This document shows positions 43,308 to 51,877 of a stretch of DNA of 64,000 nt, piece after piece. Under the pieces are notes generated by a model. That model was not told where the DNA came from. It was given only the letters and a program-made list of their open reading frames with translations, and searched no databases. This DNA comes from Pollutimonas sp036675275. Lineage in GTDB: Bacteria > Pseudomonadota > Gammaproteobacteria > Burkholderiales > Burkholderiaceae_B. Position numbers and translations under genes: made by a program. The stretch is from the NCBI GenBank assembly GCA_036675275.1, contig JAKFFG010000032.1:1-64000 (forward strand), given 5' to 3'. Numbering within the stretch: the stretch's first letter is position 1; each line of letters opens with the position of its first letter.

Positions 43308-43414
43308 AACTGCTGTGCCTTCCGGATTCCGGCCGTACCGCGGGCGCCCGGAATAAGGTCGCCATCGTAATCCATGGCCCCTATAATTGTTCTTTTTTCA
43401 TCGGAAGTTCTCTA

Positions 43415-45001
43415 ATGGAGTTGCTGCTAGACCCCGCCGCGTGGGTCGGCCTGTTGACACTTGTTGTCCTGGAAATTGTCCTGGGCATCGACAACCTGAT
43501 TTTCATTGCCATATTGGCGGACAAACTTCCGCCCGCACAGCGCGACCGCGCACGAGTCATCGGCTTGTCTCTGGCCCTGGTCATGCGCCTGGCCCTGCTG
43601 TCGGCCATCTCCTGGCTCTTCAAGCTCACCGAACCGCTGTTTTCCGTCGGTCCCTTCGATTTTTCGGGACGCGACCTGATCCTCATCGCGGGGGGCTTCT
43701 TTCTGGTGTTCAAAGGCACCATGGAAATGCACGAAAGAGTCGAAGGCAAAGCGGTCAGCATGTCCGGCTCGCCCATGTACGCCGGCTTCTGGGTCATCGT
43801 GACGCAAATCGTGGTGCTGGATGCCGTGTTTTCGCTGGATGCCGTCATTACGGCAGTAGGCATGGTGGACAGGCTGGAAGTCATGATGGCCGCCGTGGTC
43901 ATCGCGATCGGCATCATGCTTGTTGCATCCAAGCCTTTGACGCGCTTCGTCAGTGCCCATCCCACGGTGGTCATCCTGTGCCTGGGATTCCTGTTGATGA
44001 TAGGCTTCGCGCTGGTTGCCGAAGGCTTCGGCTTCAAAGTGCCCAAGGGTTATCTTTACGCCGCTATCGGCTTTTCGGTGGTTATCGAAACGCTCAATCA
44101 AGTTGCGCGGCGCAATTTGCTTAGCATGGATACGCCCCGCCCCATGCGTGAACGGACAGCCGAAGGCATCCTGCGCATGCTGGGCAAGCGCCCCGTGTCG
44201 TCCGACGAAGTCGGCAATCCTCAGCCCGCCGATTCAGCCAACGCACCCTTTGCGGTCGAAGAGCGCAATATGGTCAGCGGCGTGCTCAGGCTGGCCGACC
44301 GCAACGTACATTCCATCATGACGCCGCGCACGGACATCACATGGATAGACCTGAACGACGATCCCGAATCCATACGACAGGAAATCAGCGACACGCCTCA
44401 CGGTTTTTTCCCCGTATGCCGCGGATCGCTGGACGAGATCGTGGGCATAGGCCGCGCCAAAGACATGATCGCCGACTTGATTACACACGGCACGCTTAGC
44501 GAGAAAGGCTTCCGCCCTCCCATCATTGTTCACGAAACCGTCCGCATACTGGATTTGATCGATACCTTGAAGGCGGCACGAGGACAACTGGTCATCGTCA
44601 TCAATGAGTTCGGAACGGTCGAAGGTCTGGTGACTCCAATCGATGTCTTTGAAGCCATAGCGGGCGATTTTCCCGATGAAGATGAAACGCCCGACATCAC
44701 TGCCGACGGCGAGAACCGCTGGATTATCGATGGCGCCACCGATATGCACCATTTCCAGCAAACGCTGGATATCGAAGGCCTGATCGAAGAGTCGGATGAA
44801 TACAGCACAGTCGCCGGCTACCTGCTGCGTCAGTTTGAACGGCTGCCTGAAGTGGGCGAGGAAATCACGCTGAACCATCGCAATAACGCCTTCGTCTTCC
44901 GCGTGCTTGAACGGGAAGGCCGCCGTATCGCCAAACTCAGCGTGGAAAAGCGCGGCGTAGACGAAAGCAATGACAATATTGCATCGGTTGCCGACGCATG
45001 A
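43415..45001 (+). CDS. TerC-family membrane protein with CBS and CorC/HlyC domains (YoaE-like)
   Basis: A 528-residue protein: an N-terminal TerC domain of seven hydrophobic helices (VLEIVLGIDNLIFIAILADK with its conserved acidic residues), two CBS domains at about 300-420 (MTPRTDITWI...), and a C-terminal transporter-associated CorC_HlyC domain. The organisation is that of E. coli YoaE/YegH. Members are implicated in metal (manganese) homeostasis. The ATG at 43415 begins MELLLDPAAWVGL, the family N-terminus; the frame is open further upstream into the previous gene. Confidence 0.9.
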   Translation: MELLLDPAAWVGLLTLVVLEIVLGIDNLIFIAILADKLPPAQRDRARVIGLSLALVMRLALLSAISWLFKLTEPLFSVGPFDFSGRDLILIAGGFFLVFKGTMEMHERVEGKAVSMSGSPMYAGFWVIVTQIVVLDAVFSLDAVITAVGMVDRLEVMMAAVVIAIGIMLVASKPLTRFVSAHPTVVILCLGFLLMIGFALVAEGFGFKVPKGYLYAAIGFSVVIETLNQVARRNLLSMDTPRPMRERTAEGILRMLGKRPVSSDEVGNPQPADSANAPFAVEERNMVSGVLRLADRNVHSIMTPRTDITWIDLNDDPESIRQEISDTPHGFFPVCRGSLDEIVGIGRAKDMIADLITHGTLSEKGFRPPIIVHETVRILDLIDTLKAARGQLVIVINEFGTVEGLVTPIDVFEAIAGDFPDEDETPDITADGENRWIIDGATDMHHFQQTLDIEGLIEESDEYSTVAGYLLRQFERLPEVGEEITLNHRNNAFVFRVLEREGRRIAKLSVEKRGVDESNDNIASVADA

Positions 45002-45053
45002 CGAGTTTTATGTGTTATAGTAGCTGGCTGTTGTAAAACAGTTAGCAACAATT

Positions 45054-45130
<77 letters not shown>

Positions 45131-45136
45131 ATACTA

Positions 45137-45176
45137 AAGCGGCTTAGCAAGTTTTCTTGCTAAGCCGCTTTTCTTT
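45137..45176 (+). terminator. Rho-independent terminator after tRNA-Pro
   Basis: A perfect 15-bp stem (aagcggcttagcaag / cttgctaagccgctt) with a TTTT loop is followed by TTCTTT. It lies seven bases after the tRNA CCA end. By symmetry, the A-rich left flank may also stop the minus-strand acyl-CoA synthetase transcript. Confidence 0.92.
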
Positions 45177-45188
45177 GTGTCGGGCCGC

Positions 45189-46838
45189 TCAGGCCTTGTC
45201 CTGCGCCTTGCGCCATTGCGCGACGATATCGCGCAATTCGCGCCGAATTACCTTACCCGTCGTGGTCATGGGCAACTCGTCGACGAAATAAATCTCGCGT
45301 GGATATTCATGCGCTGCCAGGCGCACTTTTACGTGTTCCTGAATTTCACGTTTCAGTGCATCGTCCGGCTGATGGCTCTCGTGCAACACGACGACCGCAA
45401 CGACGATTTCGGTTCGCTGGGAATCCGGCGCGCCGACGACGGCCGCCATCTTGACCGCGGGATGCTGAAGAATGCTGTCTTCGATTTCTCCGGGCCCGAT
45501 ACGGTAGCCGGCCGAGGTGATGACGTCATCATTGCGCCCGACGAAATGTATGTAATCGTCGTCATCCATCGTGCCGACATCGCCCGTAAGCAGCCAGTCG
45601 CCGATGAATTTATCCTGCGTCGCCTCGACGTTGTTCCAGTACTGAAGAAACATGACCGGGTCCGGCCGCAAGACCGCAATATTGCCGGGTGTCCCGGACG
45701 GGGCCACCTTGCCATGCTCGTCGACAATGGCGACACGGTGTCCGGGCACGGGGCGGCCGATCGCCCCCGCGCGAGTGGACATAAGATCGGCGCAAGATGA
45801 CACCGTCATATTGCATTCCGTCTGGCCATAGAATTCATTGATGGTCAGTCCGAAGGTGCGTCGGCCCCAGTCCAGCAATTCGGCGCCCAGTGTTTCCCCG
45901 CCGCTTGCGACCGACCTTAGCCGGTAGTTCCAGCGTTGCTCGGGATTTGCAACGGAGCGCATCATCTTCAGGGCGGTGGGCGGCAGGAAAGTATTGCGTA
46001 CTTCAAAATCCTGCAACAGCTGGAAAGCGGCTTCGGGCGTGAACTTCTGGAAGCGATGCGCAACCACCGCAATACCGTGGTGCCAGGCGGGAAGCAGGAC
46101 ATCGAAAAGGCCGCCTATCCATGCCCAATCAGCCGGCGTCCACATTCGATCGCCGTCCTGCGGAAACAAATCATGCGACATCTCGACACCGGGCAAATGC
46201 CCCAACAGCACTCGGTGGGCATGGAGCGCGCCTTTGGGCTGGCCGGTGGTCCCGGATGTATAAATGATAACGGCGGGATCGTCGGCGGCTGTGTCGACGG
46301 CCGTGAAGTCGTCGCTTAGCCGCGCCATTTCCCGGTGCAGATCCAACGTGCCGGGCAACGCGCCATCTATGGTGAATACGGCCTGCAAATCCGGCAGGCG
46401 TTCGCGTATCCCGGCCAACTTGGCCGCACCTTCGCTGTTGGTGACAACGACCTTCGCTCCACTATCGGCAAGCCTGTATTGCAGGGCCTCGGCGCCAAAC
46501 AGCGAAAACAGCGGGATGGCGATGCATCCCGATTTATAGGCGCCGATATGCGCCATGGCGGTTTCGGGCGCCTGGGGCAACAAGACACCCACCCTGTCTC
46601 CGGGCTCCAGGCCGACGCCACGCAGCAGATTGGCAAACCGGTTCGACGCTTCGTGCATCTGGCCAAACGTGTAGTTGCTGGCTTTGCCGTCCTGGCCGAC
46701 ATGTATCAGGGCCAGGCGCCCGAAGTCTTGCTCCGCCCATTTCGTGCACGCATCAACGCCGATGTTGTAACGCGGTGGAATGGACCAGCTGAACCGCTCG
46801 CATAGGTTTTCGTAATTTTCTGGTGCTGTGGGCAACAT
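45189..46838 (-). CDS. AMP-dependent acyl-CoA synthetase
   Basis: A 549-residue adenylate-forming ligase with the P-loop IIYTSGTTGQPKG (about 190-202), FYGQTE, GDWLLTGDVG hinge and the catalytic lysine in TTTGKVIRREL near the C-terminus. The N-terminus (FSWSIPPRYNIGVDACTKWA) resembles acetyl/medium-chain (benzoate-CoA ligase-like) synthetases. It follows a GST and a methylglutaconyl-CoA-hydratase-like gene on the same strand, suggesting acid activation in a small catabolic operon. Chain length is not evident. Confidence 0.9.
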   Translation of the reverse strand: MLPTAPENYENLCERFSWSIPPRYNIGVDACTKWAEQDFGRLALIHVGQDGKASNYTFGQMHEASNRFANLLRGVGLEPGDRVGVLLPQAPETAMAHIGAYKSGCIAIPLFSLFGAEALQYRLADSGAKVVVTNSEGAAKLAGIRERLPDLQAVFTIDGALPGTLDLHREMARLSDDFTAVDTAADDPAVIIYTSGTTGQPKGALHAHRVLLGHLPGVEMSHDLFPQDGDRMWTPADWAWIGGLFDVLLPAWHHGIAVVAHRFQKFTPEAAFQLLQDFEVRNTFLPPTALKMMRSVANPEQRWNYRLRSVASGGETLGAELLDWGRRTFGLTINEFYGQTECNMTVSSCADLMSTRAGAIGRPVPGHRVAIVDEHGKVAPSGTPGNIAVLRPDPVMFLQYWNNVEATQDKFIGDWLLTGDVGTMDDDDYIHFVGRNDDVITSAGYRIGPGEIEDSILQHPAVKMAAVVGAPDSQRTEIVVAVVVLHESHQPDDALKREIQEHVKVRLAAHEYPREIYFVDELPMTTTGKVIRRELRDIVAQWRKAQDKA

Positions 46839-46934
46839 GTCCTTCTCCGCACTGTACTGGTATCGTCGTTAGATGAAATGATCTTGTCCAGGCCTAGACC
46901 GATCGGCTCCGGAAGTATAGGCGTCGCCAGACGC

Positions 46935-47603
46935 TCATGGGACGGTCAATGGAGCATGCATCACCGAAACATCCTGGGCGACAGCGGCATCATGTTGCGC
47001 CCGCAAAGCCTTCTGGTAGCCATCCCGGCCTTTCAGTCTTTGCCAATATTCGCCCACAGCCGCCGGGAATTTGGATTCCATCTCAAGAAATTCGGCCAGC
47101 ATCAGGGCATAGCCCACCGAGATATCGGCGGCCGTGAAGCGGCCTGCGCACAAATAGTCCTGTGTGGACAACACCGCATCGACGGCGCGCAGTCTCGCGA
47201 GAAACCAGCGCCGATAGTCTGCCTCCACCTGGGGATTCCTGCGGTCGGGCGCCTCGAAGCGCCCGTATCGAAGCACTATCGTCTGCGGAAAGGTAAGCGT
47301 GGCTTCGCCAAAATGCAGCCAGTTCAGGTAGTCGCCGAAGCCCGCTTCTTGCGGCTTTACGTCCATGGAAGCGGGTCCGTAGCGCGCGACGAGATATTGG
47401 CACATCGCCGCCGATTCCGTCATTTGGACCTGACCATCAAAGAGAGCAGGAACGGTGCCCAGAGGATTGACCTGCAGATACTCCCGGGCGGCGAACCGGG
47501 GCGGAAACGGAAGCATGTTCAGTTCGTAGGGAATACCGCACTCTTCCGCTGTCCACAATGGACGGAACGATCTGGCGCTGACGCAGTGATACAAGGTGAT
47601 CAT
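46935..47603 (-). CDS. Glutathione S-transferase family protein
   Basis: A 222-residue GST. The N-terminal thioredoxin-like domain has YHCVSARSFRPLWTAEE, the cis-Pro region LGTVPALFDGQ and the glutathione contact TESAAMCQYL. The C-terminal helical domain includes FTAADISVGYAL. Its ATG overlaps the enoyl-CoA-hydratase stop (ATGA), so it is co-translated with a CoA-pathway gene; it may be a GSH-dependent isomerase or detoxifying enzyme. Confidence 0.9.
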   Translation of the reverse strand: MITLYHCVSARSFRPLWTAEECGIPYELNMLPFPPRFAAREYLQVNPLGTVPALFDGQVQMTESAAMCQYLVARYGPASMDVKPQEAGFGDYLNWLHFGEATLTFPQTIVLRYGRFEAPDRRNPQVEADYRRWFLARLRAVDAVLSTQDYLCAGRFTAADISVGYALMLAEFLEMESKFPAAVGEYWQRLKGRDGYQKALRAQHDAAVAQDVSVMHAPLTVP

Positions 47604-48445
47604 GAATTTCCCCTACCTGTGCTTGAGCCCGGCGCGACAGCAGCCGAAAATCCGTTGAGGCTCAGGTCCGCCCATTCGGGCTTGCGCTTGCCCAGAAACG
47701 CCGATATCCCCTCTTTCGCCTCGGCCTGGGTACGAAGCGTTGCGATACGTTGTGCCGTGTCTTCCACGACAGCATCGTCCATGCCTCGTTCCGCCACTGC
47801 CCGGATCAAATCTTTCGCGGCGCTTTGCGCAGCCTGCCCGCCCAATAACAGGACATCCACGATTTCCTGGACTTTGGCATCGAGATGCTCGGGCGCCACG
47901 AGCTCGTGCACCAGCCCCAATTGAACGGCTCGCTCGGCCGAAATGCGTTCCGCGGTCTGGAAGTAACGGTATGCCTGGCGCTGTCCGATGGCGCGTACGA
48001 CATAAGGGCTGATCGCGGCGGGAATAAGGCCCAGCCTGACCTCGGATGTCGCGAAGCTTGCGTCCGGCGACGCAATGCATATGTCGCACGCCGAAACCAG
48101 GCCCATGCCTCCTCCCAATGCGGCACCGTGCACCCGGGCAATTGTAGGCTTGGAAACTTCTGCAAGCGTGCGCAGCATGATCGCCAGCTTGCGCGCATCC
48201 TCCTGATTGGAGGCCGGATCCGCCTCGGCAGTTTCCCGCATCCAGTTCAGGTCGCCTCCCGCTGAAAAACTTTTGCCCCGGCCGGCCAGCACGATCACCC
48301 GCAAGGAGGTATCGGCGCCCAGCCTATGGCAGGCGGATGTAAGTTCGGCAATAACGCCGGCATTGAAGGCGTTATGCACCGCTGGCCGATTCATCCAGAT
48401 CGTAGCGACCGCGGATTTGATTTCGATTTCTAGGGTTTCGTACAT
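47600..48445 (-). CDS. Enoyl-CoA hydratase/isomerase family, methylglutaconyl-CoA hydratase-like
   Basis: A 281-residue crotonase-fold enzyme. The oxyanion loop AALGGGMGLVSACD and the block SEVRLGLIPAAISPYVVRAI followed by YFQTAERI match the LiuC/AtuE branch (methylglutaconyl- or carboxygeranoyl-CoA hydratases). Its last about 20 residues are extra and low in complexity (AVAPGSSTGRGNS). First gene of a three-gene unit with the GST and the acyl-CoA synthetase. No liuA, liuB or liuD neighbours are seen, so the leucine pathway is not proven. Confidence 0.85.
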   Translation of the reverse strand: MYETLEIEIKSAVATIWMNRPAVHNAFNAGVIAELTSACHRLGADTSLRVIVLAGRGKSFSAGGDLNWMRETAEADPASNQEDARKLAIMLRTLAEVSKPTIARVHGAALGGGMGLVSACDICIASPDASFATSEVRLGLIPAAISPYVVRAIGQRQAYRYFQTAERISAERAVQLGLVHELVAPEHLDAKVQEIVDVLLLGGQAAQSAAKDLIRAVAERGMDDAVVEDTAQRIATLRTQAEAKEGISAFLGKRKPEWADLSLNGFSAAVAPGSSTGRGNS

Positions 48446-48486
48446 AGTCTCTGTTTATAGTTTTAAGAATAAAATAATACCGGGCA

Positions 48487-49101
48487 TCACGGCGTCAGGC
48501 CCCGGTCGTTCATAAATTTGTGTACACATTCCAGCCGCCACACGGGATCCTGCAAGGCGAGCAATCGCAGCTTCTCCTCGGTGCCCAGCGGCAACAATTC
48601 GCACCAGCGGTCAGCAACCCAACCGCTTTCGTCCAGACGAAATGGTGGTGAGAACGGCATTTCAGAGACTGGCACCCGGTCTTTTTGAAGCTGGGCAATG
48701 ACCTTGCCCAAGGCATTGGCACTGCCCTGCAGCGACGCCGGTATGGGCACTGCAGGGTCGTCTGCCAGCGGCAGTGTGCTTCCCATCCACAAGCCGTACT
48801 TCGCCTTTGCGCTGGACAGCAAGTGAAAGCGCGAGGTGCCTGTACACCGAAGGTGCAATAAAGCCGGCATGGGCGCGCTCCATTCCTCGATGCGCGCCAT
48901 GGTCCCGATCGTCGCCAGCTCCTCGCCGCCTTCCGGCCTGCGGATTTCACTGCCGCTCATCAACGTGACGACGCCGAATTCCGTGCTGTCGGCGATGCAC
49001 TTTTTGATCATGTCCAGATAACGAACCTCGAAGATGCGCAATGTCAGCGCCCCTGCCGGGAACAGCGTGGTGCTTAAAGGAAACAAAGGTATGGCATTCA
49101 T
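48487..49101 (-). CDS. LON substrate-binding (N-terminal) domain protein
   Basis: A 204-residue protein made only of the LON N-domain (IPLFPLSTTLFPAGALTLRIFEVRYLDMI at its beginning, read in part). It has no AAA+ or protease part. Such standalone proteins are common in Proteobacteria; the role is unknown but peptide or substrate binding is presumed. It is monocistronic, 41 bp downstream of nothing on the same strand and divergent from the creA-like gene. Confidence 0.85.
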   Translation of the reverse strand: MNAIPLFPLSTTLFPAGALTLRIFEVRYLDMIKKCIADSTEFGVVTLMSGSEIRRPEGGEELATIGTMARIEEWSAPMPALLHLRCTGTSRFHLLSSAKAKYGLWMGSTLPLADDPAVPIPASLQGSANALGKVIAQLQKDRVPVSEMPFSPPFRLDESGWVADRWCELLPLGTEEKLRLLALQDPVWRLECVHKFMNDRGLTP

Positions 49102-49225
49102 GGGTCGCAGACCTTCTGAAAAATGCGAGGCGGCTTATCTACCTTGAGCGGGATAATTCATATTTAAACATGGCCGCATGTGGCTGCGCTCAGGCTAAAA
49201 TTCAAGTTTTGCTAGGCGCGCCGCT

Positions 49226-49717
49226 ATGAAACATCTACTTGCCTTCATTGTTCTGACTGCAGCCGGCATCATGGGCAACACCGTCCACGCGGCGGAAGTC
49301 GGTTGCGTCAGCACCACCTGGCGTGTGCTCAACAACGATAAGGTCTGCATCCAGTCATTCAAGGACCCCGATATCGAGGGCGTGGTATGCCACGTATCCT
49401 ACGCACAAACTGGTGGCATTTCCGGCGCGCTGGGATTTGCGGAAGATCCGTCGCGGTTTTCCATCGCATGCCGGCAAGTGGGCCCCATTCAGGGAAAGAA
49501 GCTTGTACCCCAGGCGGAAGAAAATGTGTTCACGCAACGCATGAGCTTTTTGTTCAAGGGCCTGAATGTATCCAGGCTGGTGGACCAGGAAAACAACTCA
49601 CTGGTGTATCTCGTGGTCAGTGAGAAAGTCATCGACGGATCGCCTTTCAACAGCATCTCGTCGGTCCCGCTCATGCCCTGGAACGACCAGGCGCCCAGGC
49701 TGGATGTAAAAAACTGA
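49226..49717 (+). CDS. creA: CreA family exported protein
   Basis: A 163-residue protein with a signal peptide ending NTVHAAE and the CreA body: VGCVSTTWRVLNNDKVCIQS, FKDPDIEGVVCHVSYAQTGG and SLVYLVVSEKVIDGSP. CreA is a conserved periplasmic protein of unknown function. Four or more cysteines (for example in EVGCVS, DKVCIQ, VVCHVS and IACRQV) could form disulfides. It is followed after two bases by an alpha/beta hydrolase gene. Confidence 0.9.
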   Translation: MKHLLAFIVLTAAGIMGNTVHAAEVGCVSTTWRVLNNDKVCIQSFKDPDIEGVVCHVSYAQTGGISGALGFAEDPSRFSIACRQVGPIQGKKLVPQAEENVFTQRMSFLFKGLNVSRLVDQENNSLVYLVVSEKVIDGSPFNSISSVPLMPWNDQAPRLDVKN

Positions 49718-49719
49718 CC

Positions 49720-50613
49720 ATGCCGATCCGATTGCGTCCCTTGTTGCTTGCCGTCTCCTGTGCGCTGCTTGTCGCAGTCGGTGGCTATGTGGCGCTCGAC
49801 CGATGGCAGCGAGCGACAATATTTTCAATAGAACTCGGCGACAGCCGATGGTGGCGCGAACCGCCGCCCGGCACGGAAGTCTTCGACATCGGGCTGGCCG
49901 GCAACGATAAGGTCCGGGCCTGGTATCTGGCAAACCCGAATCCTGACGCGCCGGCTGTCCTTTACCTGCATGGCTCCCGCTGGAATCTCAACGGCAGCGT
50001 GTTCCGTATTGAGCGATGGCGGCAAATGGGGTTTTCGGTGCTGGCCATCGACTATCGAGGCTTCGGCGAATCCAGCCCCTTGCTGCCCTCCCAGGCAAGT
50101 GCGACCGAAGACGCTGTTGCCGCGTTGCACGAACTTGAACGCCGCCAGCCGGACCCTGCGCACCGGTATGTATACGGCCACAGCCTTGGCGGCGCTGTAG
50201 CCATCGCGTTGGCGGCAACGCCTGAACAACCTGAATTCGCAGGACTCATCCTGGAGTCCACCTTCACCAGCATCCAGGACATGATCCCCGCCACCGGCTA
50301 TTCGGGCATACCAGGATTGAGCTTGCTGATAACGCAGCCCTTCGATTCCTTAAGCTCGATAAAGCGGGTGCGCAACCCCATTCTTTTTCTGCACGGCACC
50401 AATGACGCGGTGGTGCCACACACCATGAGCGACCTGCTGTTCGGGGCCGCCCAAAGTCGATCCGGTACGGCGCAGCAGCTGGTCAAGATACAGGGCGCAT
50501 CGCATTCGGGTGCCAGCCGCAGCGGCATGCCTTATGAAAAGGCGATAAAAGATTTCGTCAGTCAGGCTCAGCGGGACGCAGACCCTTCAGCGATATATCA
50601 AGCTCGTCATTGA
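49720..50613 (+). CDS. Alpha/beta hydrolase, membrane-anchored (YfhR/BEM46-like)
   Basis: A 297-residue hydrolase with an N-terminal hydrophobic anchor (about 7-25), the oxyanion region LYLHGSRWNLNGS, nucleophile Ser in YGHSLGGAVA, acidic residue in FLHGTNDAVVP and His in QGASHSG. The layout resembles the BEM46/YfhR group, whose substrates are unclear. It lies two bases after the creA-like stop. The last 56 bases overlap, tail to tail, the end of a LysR gene on the other strand. Confidence 0.85.
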   Translation: MPIRLRPLLLAVSCALLVAVGGYVALDRWQRATIFSIELGDSRWWREPPPGTEVFDIGLAGNDKVRAWYLANPNPDAPAVLYLHGSRWNLNGSVFRIERWRQMGFSVLAIDYRGFGESSPLLPSQASATEDAVAALHELERRQPDPAHRYVYGHSLGGAVAIALAATPEQPEFAGLILESTFTSIQDMIPATGYSGIPGLSLLITQPFDSLSSIKRVRNPILFLHGTNDAVVPHTMSDLLFGAAQSRSGTAQQLVKIQGASHSGASRSGMPYEKAIKDFVSQAQRDADPSAIYQARH

Positions 50614-51475
50614 TCCACTCGCGCAAGGCGCACAAAGGCGGCCAGTCGCGCAGTTCAGGGGGATACACCAGGTAGTAGGCGTAGCCCGTCTCGTGTTCGA
50701 TCGAAATAGGCGAAAGTTTTATGAGCCGGCCATCGCGCAAGCCATCGGCGGCCAGGAGCTCACGCGCAAGTGTCAGGCCCAGCCCCTGTTCGGCGGCCTG
50801 CAGCATCAGTCCCATGTCATTGAACTCGGCCACCGGCGTCACCTGCGCTTGCAGACCGGCCGCAGCAAACCACCTGCGCCACGTTTCGCGGTCGCCCAAC
50901 AGCGGCTCGCTCAATAACGCGGCGGGCGGCTGTCCTACCAGGCGAAGCGCATCTACGGCGCAGCCCAGTACGAACAAGGGCATTGGAGCGTTGAACAGGC
51001 GTTCGGATGCCAGCCCGGGCCATACGCCCTTACCCTGGCGTATGGCGGCGTGAAAGCCCTCGCGCTGCAAATCGATAATTTGCAGCGACGCGTCGATTTC
51101 CAGTGCAAGATCCGGCCACGATTCGCGCCACCGGCCCATGCGCGGCAGTAGCCAGCGCTGAGCGAATGAAGGAACTACGGACAACCGCAAGCGCTGCTCG
51201 ATACTGCAGGCCGCGGCGGCGGCTGCATGAACACCTTCGTCCAGCTGCCCAAGCGCAAGCTGAACGCTGCGCAACAACGCTGTGCCTGCCGCATTCAGGA
51301 TGACGCGCCGCCCCCGGCGCTCGAACAGGGCAAAGCCAATTTGCTGCTCCAGCACGCGGATCTGCTGGCTTACTGCGCTGTGCGTAAGGTGCAGGACATC
51401 GGCCGCTGCGCGCAGATTCTGCAATTCGGCGACACATCGAAAAGCCGGAAGCGTATTTAACGGTATGCGTGGCAT
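50558..51475 (-). CDS. LysR family regulator, GcvA-like
   Basis: A 305-residue LysR protein beginning MPRIPLNTLPAFRCVAELQN, the GcvA-type N-terminus, with HTH motif LRAAADVLHLTHSAVSQQI and RVLEQQIGFALFERRGRRV. GcvA-like regulators often control a divergent gene; the divergent neighbour is a small DUF1127-like protein. The start is placed at 51475; target and effector unknown. Tail overlaps the hydrolase gene. Confidence 0.87.
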   Translation of the reverse strand: MPRIPLNTLPAFRCVAELQNLRAAADVLHLTHSAVSQQIRVLEQQIGFALFERRGRRVILNAAGTALLRSVQLALGQLDEGVHAAAAAACSIEQRLRLSVVPSFAQRWLLPRMGRWRESWPDLALEIDASLQIIDLQREGFHAAIRQGKGVWPGLASERLFNAPMPLFVLGCAVDALRLVGQPPAALLSEPLLGDRETWRRWFAAAGLQAQVTPVAEFNDMGLMLQAAEQGLGLTLARELLAADGLRDGRLIKLSPISIEHETGYAYYLVYPPELRDWPPLCALREWINDELDISLKGLRPAEPD

Positions 51476-51574
51476 CTGGTAAGAATATCCGACCAGGGTG
51501 GGTAAAACAAGTCGATTCCCTCAGAGGGGCCTGTGCATTTAAGCTTACCGATACATGTTCTTTCGGAGAAATTC

Positions 51575-51877
51575 ATGACTACGCCGTGCCTTGATGCAGC
51601 GCCTCGCGTCGCATCCCGCCCTGCATCCACACTTATCCCGACGGCGATCCAACAGTGGCGCCGCGCTCTCGCCATATTGGCGCCGCCAAGGCCGCATCCG
51701 GCCAACGAAAATGCATGGCAACATGCGCTGCCCGAGTTGCTGGATATGGACTCACATATATTGAAGGACATTGGCGCGCCGGCGTGGGTGATGGCCCAGG
51801 CGCAGCAACACCGGCTGTCCCAATCCAGGCGCCGGCAGGCAGTCCTGCACCTGAACTGCCCGCGGCACGAGCCTTAG
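51575..51877 (+). CDS. Small DUF1127-like protein
   Basis: A 100-residue protein. The C-terminal half, LPELLDMDSHILKDIGAPAWVMAQA, resembles the DUF1127/YjiS core (a short helix ending in LxDIG). The N-terminal half is basic and Pro/Ala-rich. ATG 51575 has GGAG eight bases upstream. It lies divergent from the GcvA-like gene and its stop overlaps, by four bases, the end of the cysteine-desulfhydrase-like gene. DUF1127 proteins can bind RNA and affect phosphate and carbon metabolism in Rhizobiales; here the role is unknown. Confidence 0.6.
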   Translation: MTTPCLDAAPRVASRPASTLIPTAIQQWRRALAILAPPRPHPANENAWQHALPELLDMDSHILKDIGAPAWVMAQAQQHRLSQSRRRQAVLHLNCPRHEP

